64,000 nt of DNA from Sneathiella aquimaris (GTDB taxonomy: Bacteria; Pseudomonadota; Alphaproteobacteria; Sneathiellales; Sneathiellaceae): the NCBI RefSeq assembly GCF_026409565.1, contig NZ_CP112881.1, forward strand, positions 884,501 to 948,500, written 5' to 3'. Under the pieces are notes generated by a model, which saw nothing but the letters and a program-made list of their open reading frames with translations, was not told where the DNA came from and made no database searches. Positions 18,064-28,600 of the stretch are shown piece after piece; the stretch's first letter is position 1; each line of letters begins with the position of its first letter. The position numbers and the translations under genes are program-made.

Positions 18064-21000
18064 TTACCCGTTTAAACGAAGACCATCGGGGTCATAGAAA
18101 ACGGTTTTCACTATTTCAGCCGCCAATATCTCATTTGGCATAGGAATGTAGACGGTTTCCCCCAGACGGTTTAGTCCATTTTCGATAACGGCCAAAGCTA
18201 TGGAGTGCCCCAGAGTTTCGCTCCAGTAAGAGGATGTGACATGCCCTACCATTTTCGCGGGAATGACTTCGTCCGGGGTGTTGACAATCTGTGCTCCTTC
18301 TTCGAGGACCTGTTCCGGTATTTTTGTTTTAAGGCCGACTAACTGTTTTCTGTCGGTTTTGTGCATATCGGGGCGATCAAGTGACCGCTTGCCTACAAAA
18401 TCGGGTTTCTTTTTACCAATTGCCCAACCAAGACCAGCGTCAAAAGGAGTAAGGGTTCCATCGGTATCCTGCCCGACAATGATATATCCTTTTTCGGCTC
18501 TCAAGACATGCATGGTTTCCGTGCCATATGGGCATATGTCATAGGGTTTACCAGCTGCCATCAGTGCATCCCACAGAAGAAGCCCTTGCGACGCGGGGAC
18601 GTTGATTTCGAAGCCTAGCTCACCGGTGAACGACATTCTGAATAGTCGGGCCTTCATGCCGGCAACCGTGCAATCAGCAACCGACATATGAGGAAAAGCG
18701 GTATCGGAAATATCCAACCCTTCGACCAACGGCGCCAGCATGTTGCGTGCGTTTGGCCCGTTAATGGCAATGGTCGCCCATTGTTCTGTCGTCGATGTTA
18801 GCCATACCTGTAAATCAGGCCATTCTGTTTGCAGATAATCCTCCATCATATTGAGGACACTTGCGGCACCACCCGTTGTTGTGGTGACATGGAAATTATC
18901 CTCCGCCATTCGGCCAATAACGCCGTCATCCCGAATAAATCCGTCTTCTCCCAGAAGAACACCATAGCGACACCGACCGACCGCGAGCTTTGTCCAGGGG
19001 TTGGTATAAAGACGGTTCAGGAATTCAGCGGCATCAGGGCCAATAATATTGATCTTTCCCAAAGTAGAAGCATCGAAAATGCCGAGCGATTTGCGGGTCG
19101 ACGCGCATTCACGCGCCACAGCATCGTGCAGAGACTCTCCTGATCTTGGGAAATACCAGGCGCGGCGCCACAAAGACACCGGCTCGAAAACGGCTCCGTT
19201 CTTTTCAGCCCAACGATCGATCGGTGATTTGCGCGTGACTTCAAAGCATTGCTCTTTATGGTATCCGGCAAAGGTTCCAAAGGTAGTGGGTGTGTAAGGA
19301 GGGCGAAAGGTTGTTAGTCCAACTTTCGGAATGTCTTTGCCCAAAGCATCAGCGGCAATGGTCAAGCCGTTCATATTGGACATTTTACCCTGATCCGTTG
19401 CCATACCATTTGTGGTGTATCGTTTGACATGTTCAATGGATCGCATGCCTTCGCGGACGGCAAGTCGAATGTCTTTCGCCAAAACGTCATTTTGAAAATC
19501 GATGAATGCTTTTTGGGAATTTATAGGTTTGTCGGAGGGCAATTCCTTATGAGTGACACCTTCCCCCATATGGTCATTTGCAACCGAATGGGAGATTTGA
19601 TCTGTGGTCAATTGGAGCGCCTCCAAAGCTGCAAGCCCAGCTTTTATGCCATCCTCCAGGCATGTTTCTATCCCCCACAAACCTCGGCAGGCGCCAGCAA
19701 TTTGACATTCCTCGGTTAGGGTGCCAGGAAGAAAAACCTGTTGCTTCTCATCCCAGTTCAGAGTGCCTTTTGTATGCGAAAAGAGATGCAGCGAGGGGGT
19801 CCAGCCACCGCACATGAGCAGCGCGTCACAGGGAATGACATTCCCGGGCTTCACAATGTCGCCGTTCAACGCGTTCATTGTCAGTGCGCTGATGCGTAGT
19901 CGGCCTTGTGTTTTACTGACCGTATGGTTCAGAAAATAGGGGATCCCTCTTTTGTCTGCTTCGGCGCAAAGCGCCTGATTTACATCAGAGCGGGTATCAA
20001 TAACGGCGGCAATATCCGCACCAGCATCCGCAAGTTCAAAAGCTGAATACCAAGCGCTGTCATGGGAGGTCACAAATGCCGGTTTTCGACCGACTAAAAC
20101 ACCATACCGGTTCAAATAGATGCTTGCCGCACCGCTGAGCATGACGCCCGGTCTGTCATTTCCGTCAAAAACAAGCGGCCGCTCCATTGCGCCCTGAGCC
20201 AGAACGACCTGTTTCGCCCGCACCCGCCAAAGCCGTTCCCGGGGCGCATCCTGTGGAGGTGAAGATAGATGATCCGTCAGTTTCTGGGCTAACCCCACCA
20301 TATTCTGGTGGTAATATCCGATGGCTGTTGTTCGTGTCAGTATTCGAACATTCTGTTTGTTTTGTAGTTTGGTTAGGGCATTGGCCAGCCAATCGCTGGC
20401 GGCTTCCTGATCAATGGTTACCTGTGTTTCAGAGAGAAGGGTGCCCCCTATTTCAGAATTTTCGTCCACAAGGACGATTGACGCCGTATCGTTTTCTGAT
20501 GCCTGTAAGGCGGCGGCGATACCGGAAGGGCCTGCGCCAATGATCAGAATGTCGCAATGCAGGTAGCGGGAGGCATAGTGATCCGGATCTGCTTTATCCG
20601 GAGAAACACCAAGACCCGCAGCGGAACGGATTGCGGGCTCGTAGACTTTGTCCCAAAAACTTTTGGGCCACATAAAGGTTTTGTAGTAGAAGCCCGCGGA
20701 AAATAATTTCGAAAATCGATCATTGATCGCGCCAACATCGAACGTCAGAGAAGGCCAATTATTTTGGCTCGTGGTTATCAGGCCCTCATATATTTCCTGG
20801 TAAGTTGCCCGCGTATTGGGTTCATACCGGTCAGAGGCGCGGTCCGGTCGCTGGGTTCCGATCAAGGCGTTTGGCTCTTCAGATCCTGCTGTAACAGGCC
20901 CCCTTGGGCGGTGATATTTGAAAGACCGGCCCATTAGATGAACGCCATTTGCCAGCAATGCAGAGGCAACCGTGTCGCCTTCAAATCCCTGATAATTTTT

Positions 21001-21072
21001 GCCATCAAATGAAAAATTAATGCGTTTTTTGTAATTGATGCGCCCTTTGTTTTGTATCCGGTAGTTAGTCAT
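18064..21072 (-). CDS. soxA: Sarcosine oxidase alpha subunit
   Basis: A 1002-residue subunit with the full family length. Domains in order: a ferredoxin-like N-terminal fold (about 15-100), a pyridine-nucleotide/flavin domain beginning with IIGAGPSGIAAALQ (about 176), a SoxA linker region, then the aminomethyltransferase (GcvT-like) domain for tetrahydrofolate from about 610 with its C-terminal barrel at about 900-985. The enzyme oxidises sarcosine to glycine and passes the methyl carbon to tetrahydrofolate as 5,10-methylene-THF. The start overlaps the soxD end by 8 bases, indicating translational coupling. Confidence 0.96.
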   Translation of the reverse strand: MTNYRIQNKGRINYKKRINFSFDGKNYQGFEGDTVASALLANGVHLMGRSFKYHRPRGPVTAGSEEPNALIGTQRPDRASDRYEPNTRATYQEIYEGLITTSQNNWPSLTFDVGAINDRFSKLFSAGFYYKTFMWPKSFWDKVYEPAIRSAAGLGVSPDKADPDHYASRYLHCDILIIGAGPSGIAAALQASENDTASIVLVDENSEIGGTLLSETQVTIDQEAASDWLANALTKLQNKQNVRILTRTTAIGYYHQNMVGLAQKLTDHLSSPPQDAPRERLWRVRAKQVVLAQGAMERPLVFDGNDRPGVMLSGAASIYLNRYGVLVGRKPAFVTSHDSAWYSAFELADAGADIAAVIDTRSDVNQALCAEADKRGIPYFLNHTVSKTQGRLRISALTMNALNGDIVKPGNVIPCDALLMCGGWTPSLHLFSHTKGTLNWDEKQQVFLPGTLTEECQIAGACRGLWGIETCLEDGIKAGLAALEALQLTTDQISHSVANDHMGEGVTHKELPSDKPINSQKAFIDFQNDVLAKDIRLAVREGMRSIEHVKRYTTNGMATDQGKMSNMNGLTIAADALGKDIPKVGLTTFRPPYTPTTFGTFAGYHKEQCFEVTRKSPIDRWAEKNGAVFEPVSLWRRAWYFPRSGESLHDAVARECASTRKSLGIFDASTLGKINIIGPDAAEFLNRLYTNPWTKLAVGRCRYGVLLGEDGFIRDDGVIGRMAEDNFHVTTTTGGAASVLNMMEDYLQTEWPDLQVWLTSTTEQWATIAINGPNARNMLAPLVEGLDISDTAFPHMSVADCTVAGMKARLFRMSFTGELGFEINVPASQGLLLWDALMAAGKPYDICPYGTETMHVLRAEKGYIIVGQDTDGTLTPFDAGLGWAIGKKKPDFVGKRSLDRPDMHKTDRKQLVGLKTKIPEQVLEEGAQIVNTPDEVIPAKMVGHVTSSYWSETLGHSIALAVIENGLNRLGETVYIPMPNEILAAEIVKTVFYDPDGLRLNG

Positions 21073-21370
21073 TGGCCAACTCTTTCAGGGTATCGTCGGA
21101 CGGACGGGGCAGGCCACTTTTATAGGTGAGCAGGAATTTGTCAGTGACTGTATTCCTTGCCGCATTGAAGAAACGGGCACATCCGTGAATGTGACGCCAG
21201 CGTTCCAGATGAATGCCGCGAACGTTACTCCGAATAAACAGAAAGTCCCGCCAGGCTTCATCGTCAAGGTCCGCGGGGTTTTCGGGACGGGCAATATGGG
21301 CTTCTCCTGCATAGGAAAATTCCAGCTCAGGGAGGTCTTCTTTACAATAGGGGCAATGGATTAAGAGCAT
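21065..21370 (-). CDS. soxD: Sarcosine oxidase delta subunit
   Basis: A small zinc-binding subunit (101 residues). The ligands are visible as CPYC near the N terminus and a later HIHGC segment. I chose the ATG at 21370, preceded by AAGGA seven bases upstream and giving MLLIHCPYC; an in-frame ATG at 21400, overlapping the soxB stop, would add ten residues. The gene lies between soxB and soxA, the usual order in alphaproteobacteria. Confidence 0.93.
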   Translation of the reverse strand: MLLIHCPYCKEDLPELEFSYAGEAHIARPENPADLDDEAWRDFLFIRSNVRGIHLERWRHIHGCARFFNAARNTVTDKFLLTYKSGLPRPSDDTLKELAND

Positions 21371-21396
21371 GTGCGTATCCTTGACACCGACCCTGA

Positions 21397-22650
21397 TCAA
21401 TGAGCAACCGCAGCCGCGGCGGCTTCGTCAATCAGGCGGCCTGTTTGAAATCTTTCCAGTGTAAATGGTGCATTGATCGGGTGGGGCTCATCCCGAGCTA
21501 CTGTGTGGGCCAACACATGGGCTGCGCCGGGGGTGGCTTTAAAACCACCGGTTCCCCAACCACAATTTACATAAAGTCCTTTGACCGGTGTTTTCCCCAG
21601 AATAGCAGAGCGATCCGGTGTTACATCGACAATACCGCCCCATTTGCGCAGCATTCTCATGCGCCTGAAAATGGGGAATATTTCACAGATTGCCGCCACT
21701 GTATGTTCGATCAATGGCAGGCCCCCCCTTTGGGAATAGGACGTATATTGATCTGTCCCGGAACCGATCACCAGTTCACCTTTGTCGGATTGGCTAATGT
21801 AGGCATGAACACTGTTTGACATAACAACACAGGGAAATATCGGTTTGACCGGTTCAGACACGAGTGCCTGTAGTGGATAGCTTTCCAACGGCAGCTTGAC
21901 CCCTGCGGTTTGCATGATCACCGAGGTGTTGCCCGCGGCTGAAACGGCAATCTTCTTCGCTTTTATAAAGCCTTTATCAGTCTCCACTCCCTCTACCGCC
22001 CCATCAGGGCTGCGGCGGATGGAAAGTACGGGACAATTTTGAATGATATCGATGCCGCGGGCGGCGGCGGCCCTCGCATATCCCCACGCCACAGCGTCGT
22101 GCCTGGCGGTTCCGGCTCTTTGTTGGAAAGTTGCCCCCATAACCGGATAGCGCCGGTGGCTTGAAATATCCAGGGGCGGGCAGATGGCTTTTGCTTCCTC
22201 TGGGGTCAGCCACTTATTGTCGACGCCGTTTAATCGATTTGCATGTACATGGCGTTTGAAGCTTTGGACATCATGGACACTATGAGCGAGCATCATGACG
22301 CCGCGCTGGGAAAACATCACATTATAGTTGAGTTCCTGACTCAAGCCATCCCATAGGTCAACGGCATGATCGTAAAGACCGGCGCTTTCATCATACAGAT
22401 AATTAGACCGGATGATGGTTGTGTTCCGGCCCGTATTACCACCCCCCAGCCAGCCTTTTTCCAGAACAGCGACATTCGTTATGCCATGTTCTTTTGCTAA
22501 ATAGTAGGCGGCGCCCAAGCCATGACCGCCCGCGCCAATGATGATGACATCATATTCCGATTTAGGCGTGGCGTCCGGCCATTGCTCAGTCCAGTTTTTA
22601 TGACCCGAAAAGGCGTTGGCAAGGAGAGATAATCCAGAAAAGTGTGTCAT
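21397..22650 (-). CDS. soxB: Sarcosine oxidase beta subunit
   Basis: A 417-residue FAD-dependent oxidoreductase of the DadA/MSOX group. The dinucleotide-binding motif [15 protein letters not shown] is at about residues 36-50. The [12 protein letters not shown] segment contains the histidine that carries covalent FMN in known tetrameric sarcosine oxidases. First gene of soxBDAG. It is divergent from the GlxA-family regulator, with about 100 bases between the two starts, so a shared regulatory region is likely. Confidence 0.96.
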   Translation of the reverse strand: MTHFSGLSLLANAFSGHKNWTEQWPDATPKSEYDVIIIGAGGHGLGAAYYLAKEHGITNVAVLEKGWLGGGNTGRNTTIIRSNYLYDESAGLYDHAVDLWDGLSQELNYNVMFSQRGVMMLAHSVHDVQSFKRHVHANRLNGVDNKWLTPEEAKAICPPLDISSHRRYPVMGATFQQRAGTARHDAVAWGYARAAAARGIDIIQNCPVLSIRRSPDGAVEGVETDKGFIKAKKIAVSAAGNTSVIMQTAGVKLPLESYPLQALVSEPVKPIFPCVVMSNSVHAYISQSDKGELVIGSGTDQYTSYSQRGGLPLIEHTVAAICEIFPIFRRMRMLRKWGGIVDVTPDRSAILGKTPVKGLYVNCGWGTGGFKATPGAAHVLAHTVARDEPHPINAPFTLERFQTGRLIDEAAAAAVAH

Positions 22651-22752
22651 GACAATTCCTTAAGTGAACATTTGAATAGTGATCGAAACAACTGGATTGC
22701 TATGGTATAATTGCGAAGGTTTTCTGGTATATTTGCGCAAGAGAGAGTAAAG

Positions 22753-23754
22753 ATGCAAAAAAAGCAGCTCGCACAACAGGAAGTCAGGCTTTCTGTCGGC
22801 TTCATTCTGGCGAAAAATTTCACCTTGAGCGCGTTTGCAAATTTTGTTGACGTACTCCGGCTTGCGGCCGATGACGGGGATGGCAGTCGTCCTATTTTAT
22901 GCCGTTGGTCCATTTTGTCACCAACCATGGATACAATCAGGTGCAGCAGCGGTGTTCCCGTGACACCAACAGAACGATTGGGGGATCCATCAAAGTTTGA
23001 TTATATCGCGGTAGTTGGGGGCCTCATTGATGAAGTTGGTAATCTTGATGCGGAATATTGCCGATATCTGAAAACGGCTGCTGAAAAAGGAGTGCCGATT
23101 ATTGGGATTTGCACGGGCAGCTTTATCCTGCACAAGATTGGACTTATGGATGGCAGACGCAGTTGTGTGAGTTGGTTTCATCGCGCTGATTTTGTTGATC
23201 AGTTTGACGGAGTGGAACCGGTGTCGGATCAGATTTTTGTTGTTGATGGAGACCGGATAACCTGTTCGGGCGGCACAAGTGCGGCCCAACTTGCGGCCTT
23301 TCTGGTTGAGAGGCATGTAGGGATCAATCAGGCCAGAAAAAGCCTGCATATCATGATTATTGATACAGCGCTGGGCGGAGAGAAAACACAACCGGGTATC
23401 CCGCTCAGTATTCAGACGCCGGATGAGCTTGTACGGCGTGCGTTGCATATTATGCAACAGGAAATGGAAGTGCCTCAAACCATCTCACGGATTGCCCGGC
23501 GATTGAATGTCGGACGCCGAAAATTGGAAACCCATTTTATAAAAGCGCTGGATATGAGCCCGGCGCAGGCCGATAAGCTGATCAGGCTGGAGAATGCCCG
23601 GTTTCTTTTGTCATCGACAGCACAGCCGATAACAGACATTGCGTTGTCCACCGGATTTTGTGATGCGTCGCATTTCACGCGGGTCTTCAAAAGCCATTTT
23701 GGGATTACACCAAACGGGTTTCGAAAAAGTTTGCCCGTGGATGCAGTTGCCTAA
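22753..23754 (+). CDS. GlxA-family transcriptional regulator (DJ-1/PfpI domain plus AraC helix-turn-helix)
   Basis: A 333-residue regulator. Residues about 10-190 form a DJ-1/PfpI-like domain with the nucleophile-elbow sequence GICTGSF. The last 100 residues are an AraC-type double helix-turn-helix (ISRIARRLNVGRRKLE and ITDIALSTGFCDASHFTRVFKSHFG). I prefer the ATG at 22753, after a purine-rich GAGAGAG, over an in-frame TTG at 22711. Regulators of this type (GbdR, CdhR, SouR) control betaine, carnitine and sarcosine use, which agrees with its position facing soxBDAG. It probably activates that operon in response to a methylamine or glycine-betaine derivative. Confidence 0.9.
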   Translation: MQKKQLAQQEVRLSVGFILAKNFTLSAFANFVDVLRLAADDGDGSRPILCRWSILSPTMDTIRCSSGVPVTPTERLGDPSKFDYIAVVGGLIDEVGNLDAEYCRYLKTAAEKGVPIIGICTGSFILHKIGLMDGRRSCVSWFHRADFVDQFDGVEPVSDQIFVVDGDRITCSGGTSAAQLAAFLVERHVGINQARKSLHIMIIDTALGGEKTQPGIPLSIQTPDELVRRALHIMQQEMEVPQTISRIARRLNVGRRKLETHFIKALDMSPAQADKLIRLENARFLLSSTAQPITDIALSTGFCDASHFTRVFKSHFGITPNGFRKSLPVDAVA

Positions 23755-23861
23755 CGCGATTTCAGAGTGGGTCCGCAAGGGAAATCGGCGATCATAATGG
23801 TTTGTTTGGTTCCATAACCTTGACAGTTTGAAGCCTTGTGCTGTATCGACAATGAGTTGGT

Positions 23862-24070
23862 GTCTGGATCTATTGTTTGGATCCGGGTGAAAAGGGAATG
23901 TAACAGGCCAAGTCCGAACCGTTGGATTTTGCCCAAATCAGCCGCCCCCGCGACCGTAAGCTGGAAACGCATCTATTAGCCACTGGGTAATACCGGGAAG
24001 GACAGATGCCTGCCTGAGAGCAAGAATCGGGTATTCAGAAGCCGGGAGACCTGCCAACCCAAGAAGGATC
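23862..24070 (+). promoter_or_regulatory. Cobalamin riboswitch upstream of the main cob operon
   Basis: The conserved blocks occur in order: GGGTGAAAAGGGAA (23885 onward), GCCGCCCCCGCGACCGTAAG (23941-23960), CCACTGG (23980 region), CGGGAAGG (23994 onward), and the B12 box AGCCGGGAGACCTGCC (24040-24055). This is the standard aptamer that binds adenosylcobalamin. It ends about 85-100 bases before the DUF1636 gene. A CTCCCCC run at 24134-24140 lies just ahead of the first start codon and could act in translational control. Boundaries are approximate. Confidence 0.93.
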
Positions 24071-24154
24071 GAATGTGGACGGGGTGTTCTACAGCGGGCT
24101 TTCCGAATGATTGAGGTTCGGTTTGCGTGATGGCTCCCCCTGTTCCTGTATGGA

Positions 24155-24577
24155 ATGGAGCAAAAATTGAGCGTCGTGCTAAATGTCTGTATCACTTGCA
24201 AAAAAAGTGACCGCATATCTAATGCGGAGGAAAACCCGATAGCAGAGACAGCAACCGCCAAGCCCGGTGAAAGTCTTTATCAAGCCCTGCTTGAAAAGAA
24301 TGAGTCTGAAAATATAAAAATTCTGCCTGTTAAATGCCTTTCTGCCTGCTCAAATGGGTGTACCGTTGCGCTTGCAGGGGAAGGGCGCTGGTCCTATGTG
24401 TATGGGCATATGGACGCAGAAACCGATGTAGAAGATATCCTGAAAGGTGTTGCCGCCTATCATAAGACGGACGATGGCCTGGTTCCTTGGCGAGAGCGTC
24501 CGGTTATCTTTCGCAAACAAGTGATTTCCCGTATGCCGCCGATGACAGGCGCGCATTCCTCTATTTCTGAAAAGTGA
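24155..24577 (+). CDS. DUF1636 predicted metal-binding protein
   Basis: A 140-residue protein with a thioredoxin-like ferredoxin pattern: CITCKK near residue 11 and LSACSNGCTVALAG near residue 62. This matches the DUF1636 family, which is often found at the head of cobalamin operons but has no proven reaction that I know of. The ATG at 24155 is used here; a TTG at 24167, with GGAG ahead of it, is a possible alternative. First gene after the riboswitch and 9 bases before cobW. A role in metal handling for corrin synthesis is inference. Confidence 0.82.
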   Translation: MEQKLSVVLNVCITCKKSDRISNAEENPIAETATAKPGESLYQALLEKNESENIKILPVKCLSACSNGCTVALAGEGRWSYVYGHMDAETDVEDILKGVAAYHKTDDGLVPWRERPVIFRKQVISRMPPMTGAHSSISEK

Positions 24578-24586
24578 GTTTCTTAG

Positions 24587-25627
24587 ATGTCTGATTTGAC
24601 AAAAATTCCTGTCACTGTAATCACCGGTTTTCTGGGAAGCGGAAAAACAACGCTGATCAGTAAAATGATGCAAAATCCGCAAGGTAAGCGCTTGGCCGTT
24701 TTGGTGAACGAATTTGGCGATGTGGGTGTGGATGGGGATATCCTTAAATCCTGCGCGGATGAAAACTGCCCTCTTGAAAATATTGTTGAGTTGGCAAATG
24801 GCTGCATCTGCTGCACGGTTGCGGATGACTTTATTCCCACGATCGAAGCACTGATGGCCCTGCCTGAACAGCCTGAGCATATTGTCATCGAAACGTCAGG
24901 ACTTGCATTGCCCAAGCCATTGTTGAAAGCCTTTAACTGGCCAGCGATCAAAAGCCGGATTACCGTTGACGGCGTGATCGCAGTTGCGGATGCTGAAGCG
25001 GTCGGAGCGGGCCGTTTTGCGCCGGATGTTGCTGCCGTCGATGCCCAGCGACTGGCCGATGATAGCCTGGATCACGAAACACCGCTTGCTGAGGTTTTCA
25101 ATGATCAGATCACATGTGCAGATCTGGTGTTATTGTCAAAGGCAGACCTTGCAGATGAAAGCCTGAAGGCTCGGGCTCGCACCGCGATCACAGAGGTTGC
25201 AACAAAAACCCTGCCGATACTGGATATGACTAATGGGGATGTTGATCCACGGGTCATTCTTGGTTTGAATGCGGCCGCTGAAGATGATCTGGACGCACGC
25301 CCTTCCTGTCATGACGGATCTGATGATCATGAGCATGATGACTTCAATTCCATCATTGTTGATCTGCCCGAAATTTCTGACCCTGCCCGTCTGGAAGCAG
25401 CGATTATTGATCTTGCCAACAAGCATCATATTCTGAGAGTAAAAGGGTATGTTGCCGTAGCGGGAAAACCGATGCGTCTTTTGCTGCAAGCGGTCAATTC
25501 TCGAGTGCAGATGCAGTATGATAAAGCATGGGGACAGAGCCCGCGGGAAAGTCGTTTGGTCGTCATCGCGGAGCATCATGATTTGGATGCGCCCGCTGTA
25601 AATTTGATCCTTGCCGAGGCCTGTTAA
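24587..25627 (+). CDS. cobW: CobW, P-loop GTPase metal chaperone of cobalamin synthesis
   Basis: A 346-residue GTPase of the COG0523 family. The P-loop is GFLGSGKTT (14-22), and the metal-binding motif is GCICC (72-76). A His/Asp-rich stretch (about 243-255, DGSDDHEHDD) can bind metal, as in other CobW proteins. CobW is thought to deliver cobalt to the CobNST chelatase. It directly precedes cobN, as in many alphaproteobacteria. Confidence 0.95.
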   Translation: MSDLTKIPVTVITGFLGSGKTTLISKMMQNPQGKRLAVLVNEFGDVGVDGDILKSCADENCPLENIVELANGCICCTVADDFIPTIEALMALPEQPEHIVIETSGLALPKPLLKAFNWPAIKSRITVDGVIAVADAEAVGAGRFAPDVAAVDAQRLADDSLDHETPLAEVFNDQITCADLVLLSKADLADESLKARARTAITEVATKTLPILDMTNGDVDPRVILGLNAAAEDDLDARPSCHDGSDDHEHDDFNSIIVDLPEISDPARLEAAIIDLANKHHILRVKGYVAVAGKPMRLLLQAVNSRVQMQYDKAWGQSPRESRLVVIAEHHDLDAPAVNLILAEAC

Positions 25628-25636
25628 GGATTTTTC

Positions 25637-28600
25637 ATGCATGTAGTCTTTCGCGAAAGTCATGGTCTGGAAGAAAACGAGGTTGCACAGGATCTGGGGC
25701 AGGATCCTGCTGATCTTGTTGTCTTGTCGTTTTCCGACAGTGATCTTGGGGCTTTCGCGGCAGGCTGGGAGCAGGCCCGTGAGGACTTGCCCAGTGTACG
25801 GCTTGCCAATCTTGCGGCGCTGAAGCATCCGCTTTCGGTCGATGTCTATATCGAAAATACGTTGCAGGACGCCAAGGCTATCCTGATCCGGCTTATCGGC
25901 GGCGAGCAATATTGGCAGTATGGGTTGTCAGCGGTAAATGAATTGGCCCGGAGGGAAAAGATTGCATTGGCGGTTTTGCCTGCGGACGGCCGGAATGATC
26001 CGCGCCTTGATGCAATGTCGACAGTCAGTGTCCCGACGTTACGGCGCTTGAAGTCATTATGTGATCAGGGCGGGGCACCGGCGGCCGAAACTGCGCTAAA
26101 AATCATGGCGGGCGCCCTGCCAGAAGATGCTGATTTTGAAGAGAGCGTTCAGCCTCTTCCGCTGCATGGATTTTATGATCCTGACCATGGATATGCTGAA
26201 ACACTTGAAGCTTTTTCCGCCGTTCCGCAAAGTCCGATTATCATCAGTTTTTACCGGTCCTATTTGACCTCGGCCGATCTGGAGCCTGTCGACGCGCTGA
26301 TCCGGGCATTTCGTAAGAAGGGGTTCGCCTGTTTTGGTGTTTTCGCAGCCTCTCTGAAAGCGAATGAAACGGTTGTCTGGCTTGAGGCGTTGTTGCCCGG
26401 ATTGCAGCCTGAGGCGATTGTTAATCTAACGGCTTTTTCGGCCAAAGGGGCAAACGGAAAATCTCCGTTAGAAGTCGCGGGATGCCCTGTTTTTCAAACG
26501 GCCTTGTCCACAGCACCCAGCCAGAAATGGGCGGAGAGCGAACGGGGTTTGTCACCGGCAGACCTTGCTATGTTTGTTGCCATGCCAGAGGTGGATGGAC
26601 GAATTTTTACAGCCGTCACAAGCTTTAAAGAGCCGTCTAACCGACATGAAGACTTGCAGTTTTCAAGATTTTATCACCGTGCAGACCTTAATCGGGTTGC
26701 GGCGATTGTTCAGCAGGTCAGCCGCTGGATTACGCTCGCCCGAAAAACAGCGGCAGAAAAACATCTGGCCTTTATATTGTCCACCTATCCGGGCAAAGAT
26801 CATCAGATCGCGCATGCGGTTGGTCTGGATGCGCTCGCCTCGATGGACGCAATACTGTCGTTCCTAAACAAAGAAGGATATCAGACGGGTCCGACGGAAG
26901 CACTGGCAAACCAGCTTTTGCAATCCACCGTGACGTGGCCACTGGAGCTTTATCTTCAAGCACTGAAAGCCTTGCCTGGTGAGTTGCGTCAGGACTTAAG
27001 CGATGCGTGGGGCGACCCTGAAGACGATCCTACTTGCCGAAATGGGTTCTTTGAATTTCGGGCCCTTCGCCAAGGACAAGTGAGCATTGCCTTGCAGCCG
27101 GAAAGAGGCCATCGGGCAGAACGGGACGATGATTACCATGATCTCGCCCGAATTCCCTGTCACGGATATGTGGCCTTCTATTTGTGGCTACAACATCACG
27201 GCACGATTTCTGGCAATGAATTGGATGCCCTGGTTCATATCGGGGCACATGGCACTCTGGAATGGTTGCCCGGTAAATCGGTTGCCCTGTCTGACGAGTG
27301 CTGGCCAGATGTTTTAACGGGATCATTGCCCGTTATTTATCCATTTATTGTGAATGATCCGGGCGAGGCGGTGCAGGCCAAGCGACGGATCGGCGCTGTG
27401 ACACTGGGGCATATGCCGCCGCCGATGAAGGAAAGCGCGGTTCCATCTTCTATGGTTCGGTTGGAACGGCTTTTGGATGAATATTCAACTGCCGACGGTC
27501 TTGACCCAAATCGTCGGGACCGTTTGGTAACGGCCATTCGCGAGGAAGCGCAGGCAGCTGGAGTTGAAGAGGATATCGGCATTGAGCCCGATCACTCGGC
27601 CGCAGAGGCCCTTGTTCGGATTGACCGCTTTGTTTGCGATATCAAGGAAAGCCAGTTTGGAGATGGCTTGCATATATATGGGGAAGGCGTCTCGGGATCT
27701 ACAGAATTGGAAGGTCTGTTAAAAGCTCTTTCTGGCCAGGCAGTTGCCCCAGGGCCGTCAGGCTCTCCGTTCAAGGGACGGGATGATGTTTTGCCGACAG
27801 GGCGCAATCTGTATTCGACAGATCCTCGTGCGGTACCGACCCGGGCGGCTTACGCACAGGGTGTAAAGCTTGCGGAAGAACTGGTTCGGCGCCACTTGCA
27901 GGATCACGGAGACTATCCACGCGCACTGATTGTTGATCTTTGGGGGTCCGCGACCATGAGGACAGCGGGTGAAGAATTTGCCATGGCACTTCATTTAGCA
28001 GGGGTTGAACCCAAATGGGGCGAGAATAGCGATCGCGTCACGGGCTTTGAAATTTTGCCACTAATGATGCTGGACCGTCCCCGTATTGACGTAACTTTGC
28101 GTGTGTCAGGACTGTTTCGGGATATTTTCCCCAATCTGTCGGATTTGTTTAATGCGGCGACGGCGACCCTTGCCACACGGGACGAAGGCACTGCGGATAA
28201 TCCCTATCAGGATAAAAATCCACGTGTTTTTGGGCCTAAGCCCGGCTTGTATGGAGTGCAGATGGACCCTGGAAACACAGACTATACGGCTGATGCCAGG
28301 ATGTCGGCGGGGGAAAGTTGGCTCGCTGGCTCAGAGTGGGTTATGGCTGGCAGTTTCGGCGATCAGGCTGATCATTCTGACCGGGAAACCCTTGAAAAAA
28401 GAGTTCTGCAAGCTGATGCTTTTGTTCACAGTCAGGACTTGCCTGAAACGGACTTGCTGCTGGCAATGGATTATGCCACCCATGAAGCCGGGTTTGCCGC
28501 AGCCCATGCAGGACTAACGGCGGCGCGTCCAGGAGAGGTAGAAAAAAACCCGGTCCTTTACCATTTGGATAACACACGAAGTAATGACCCGAAAGCCCGA

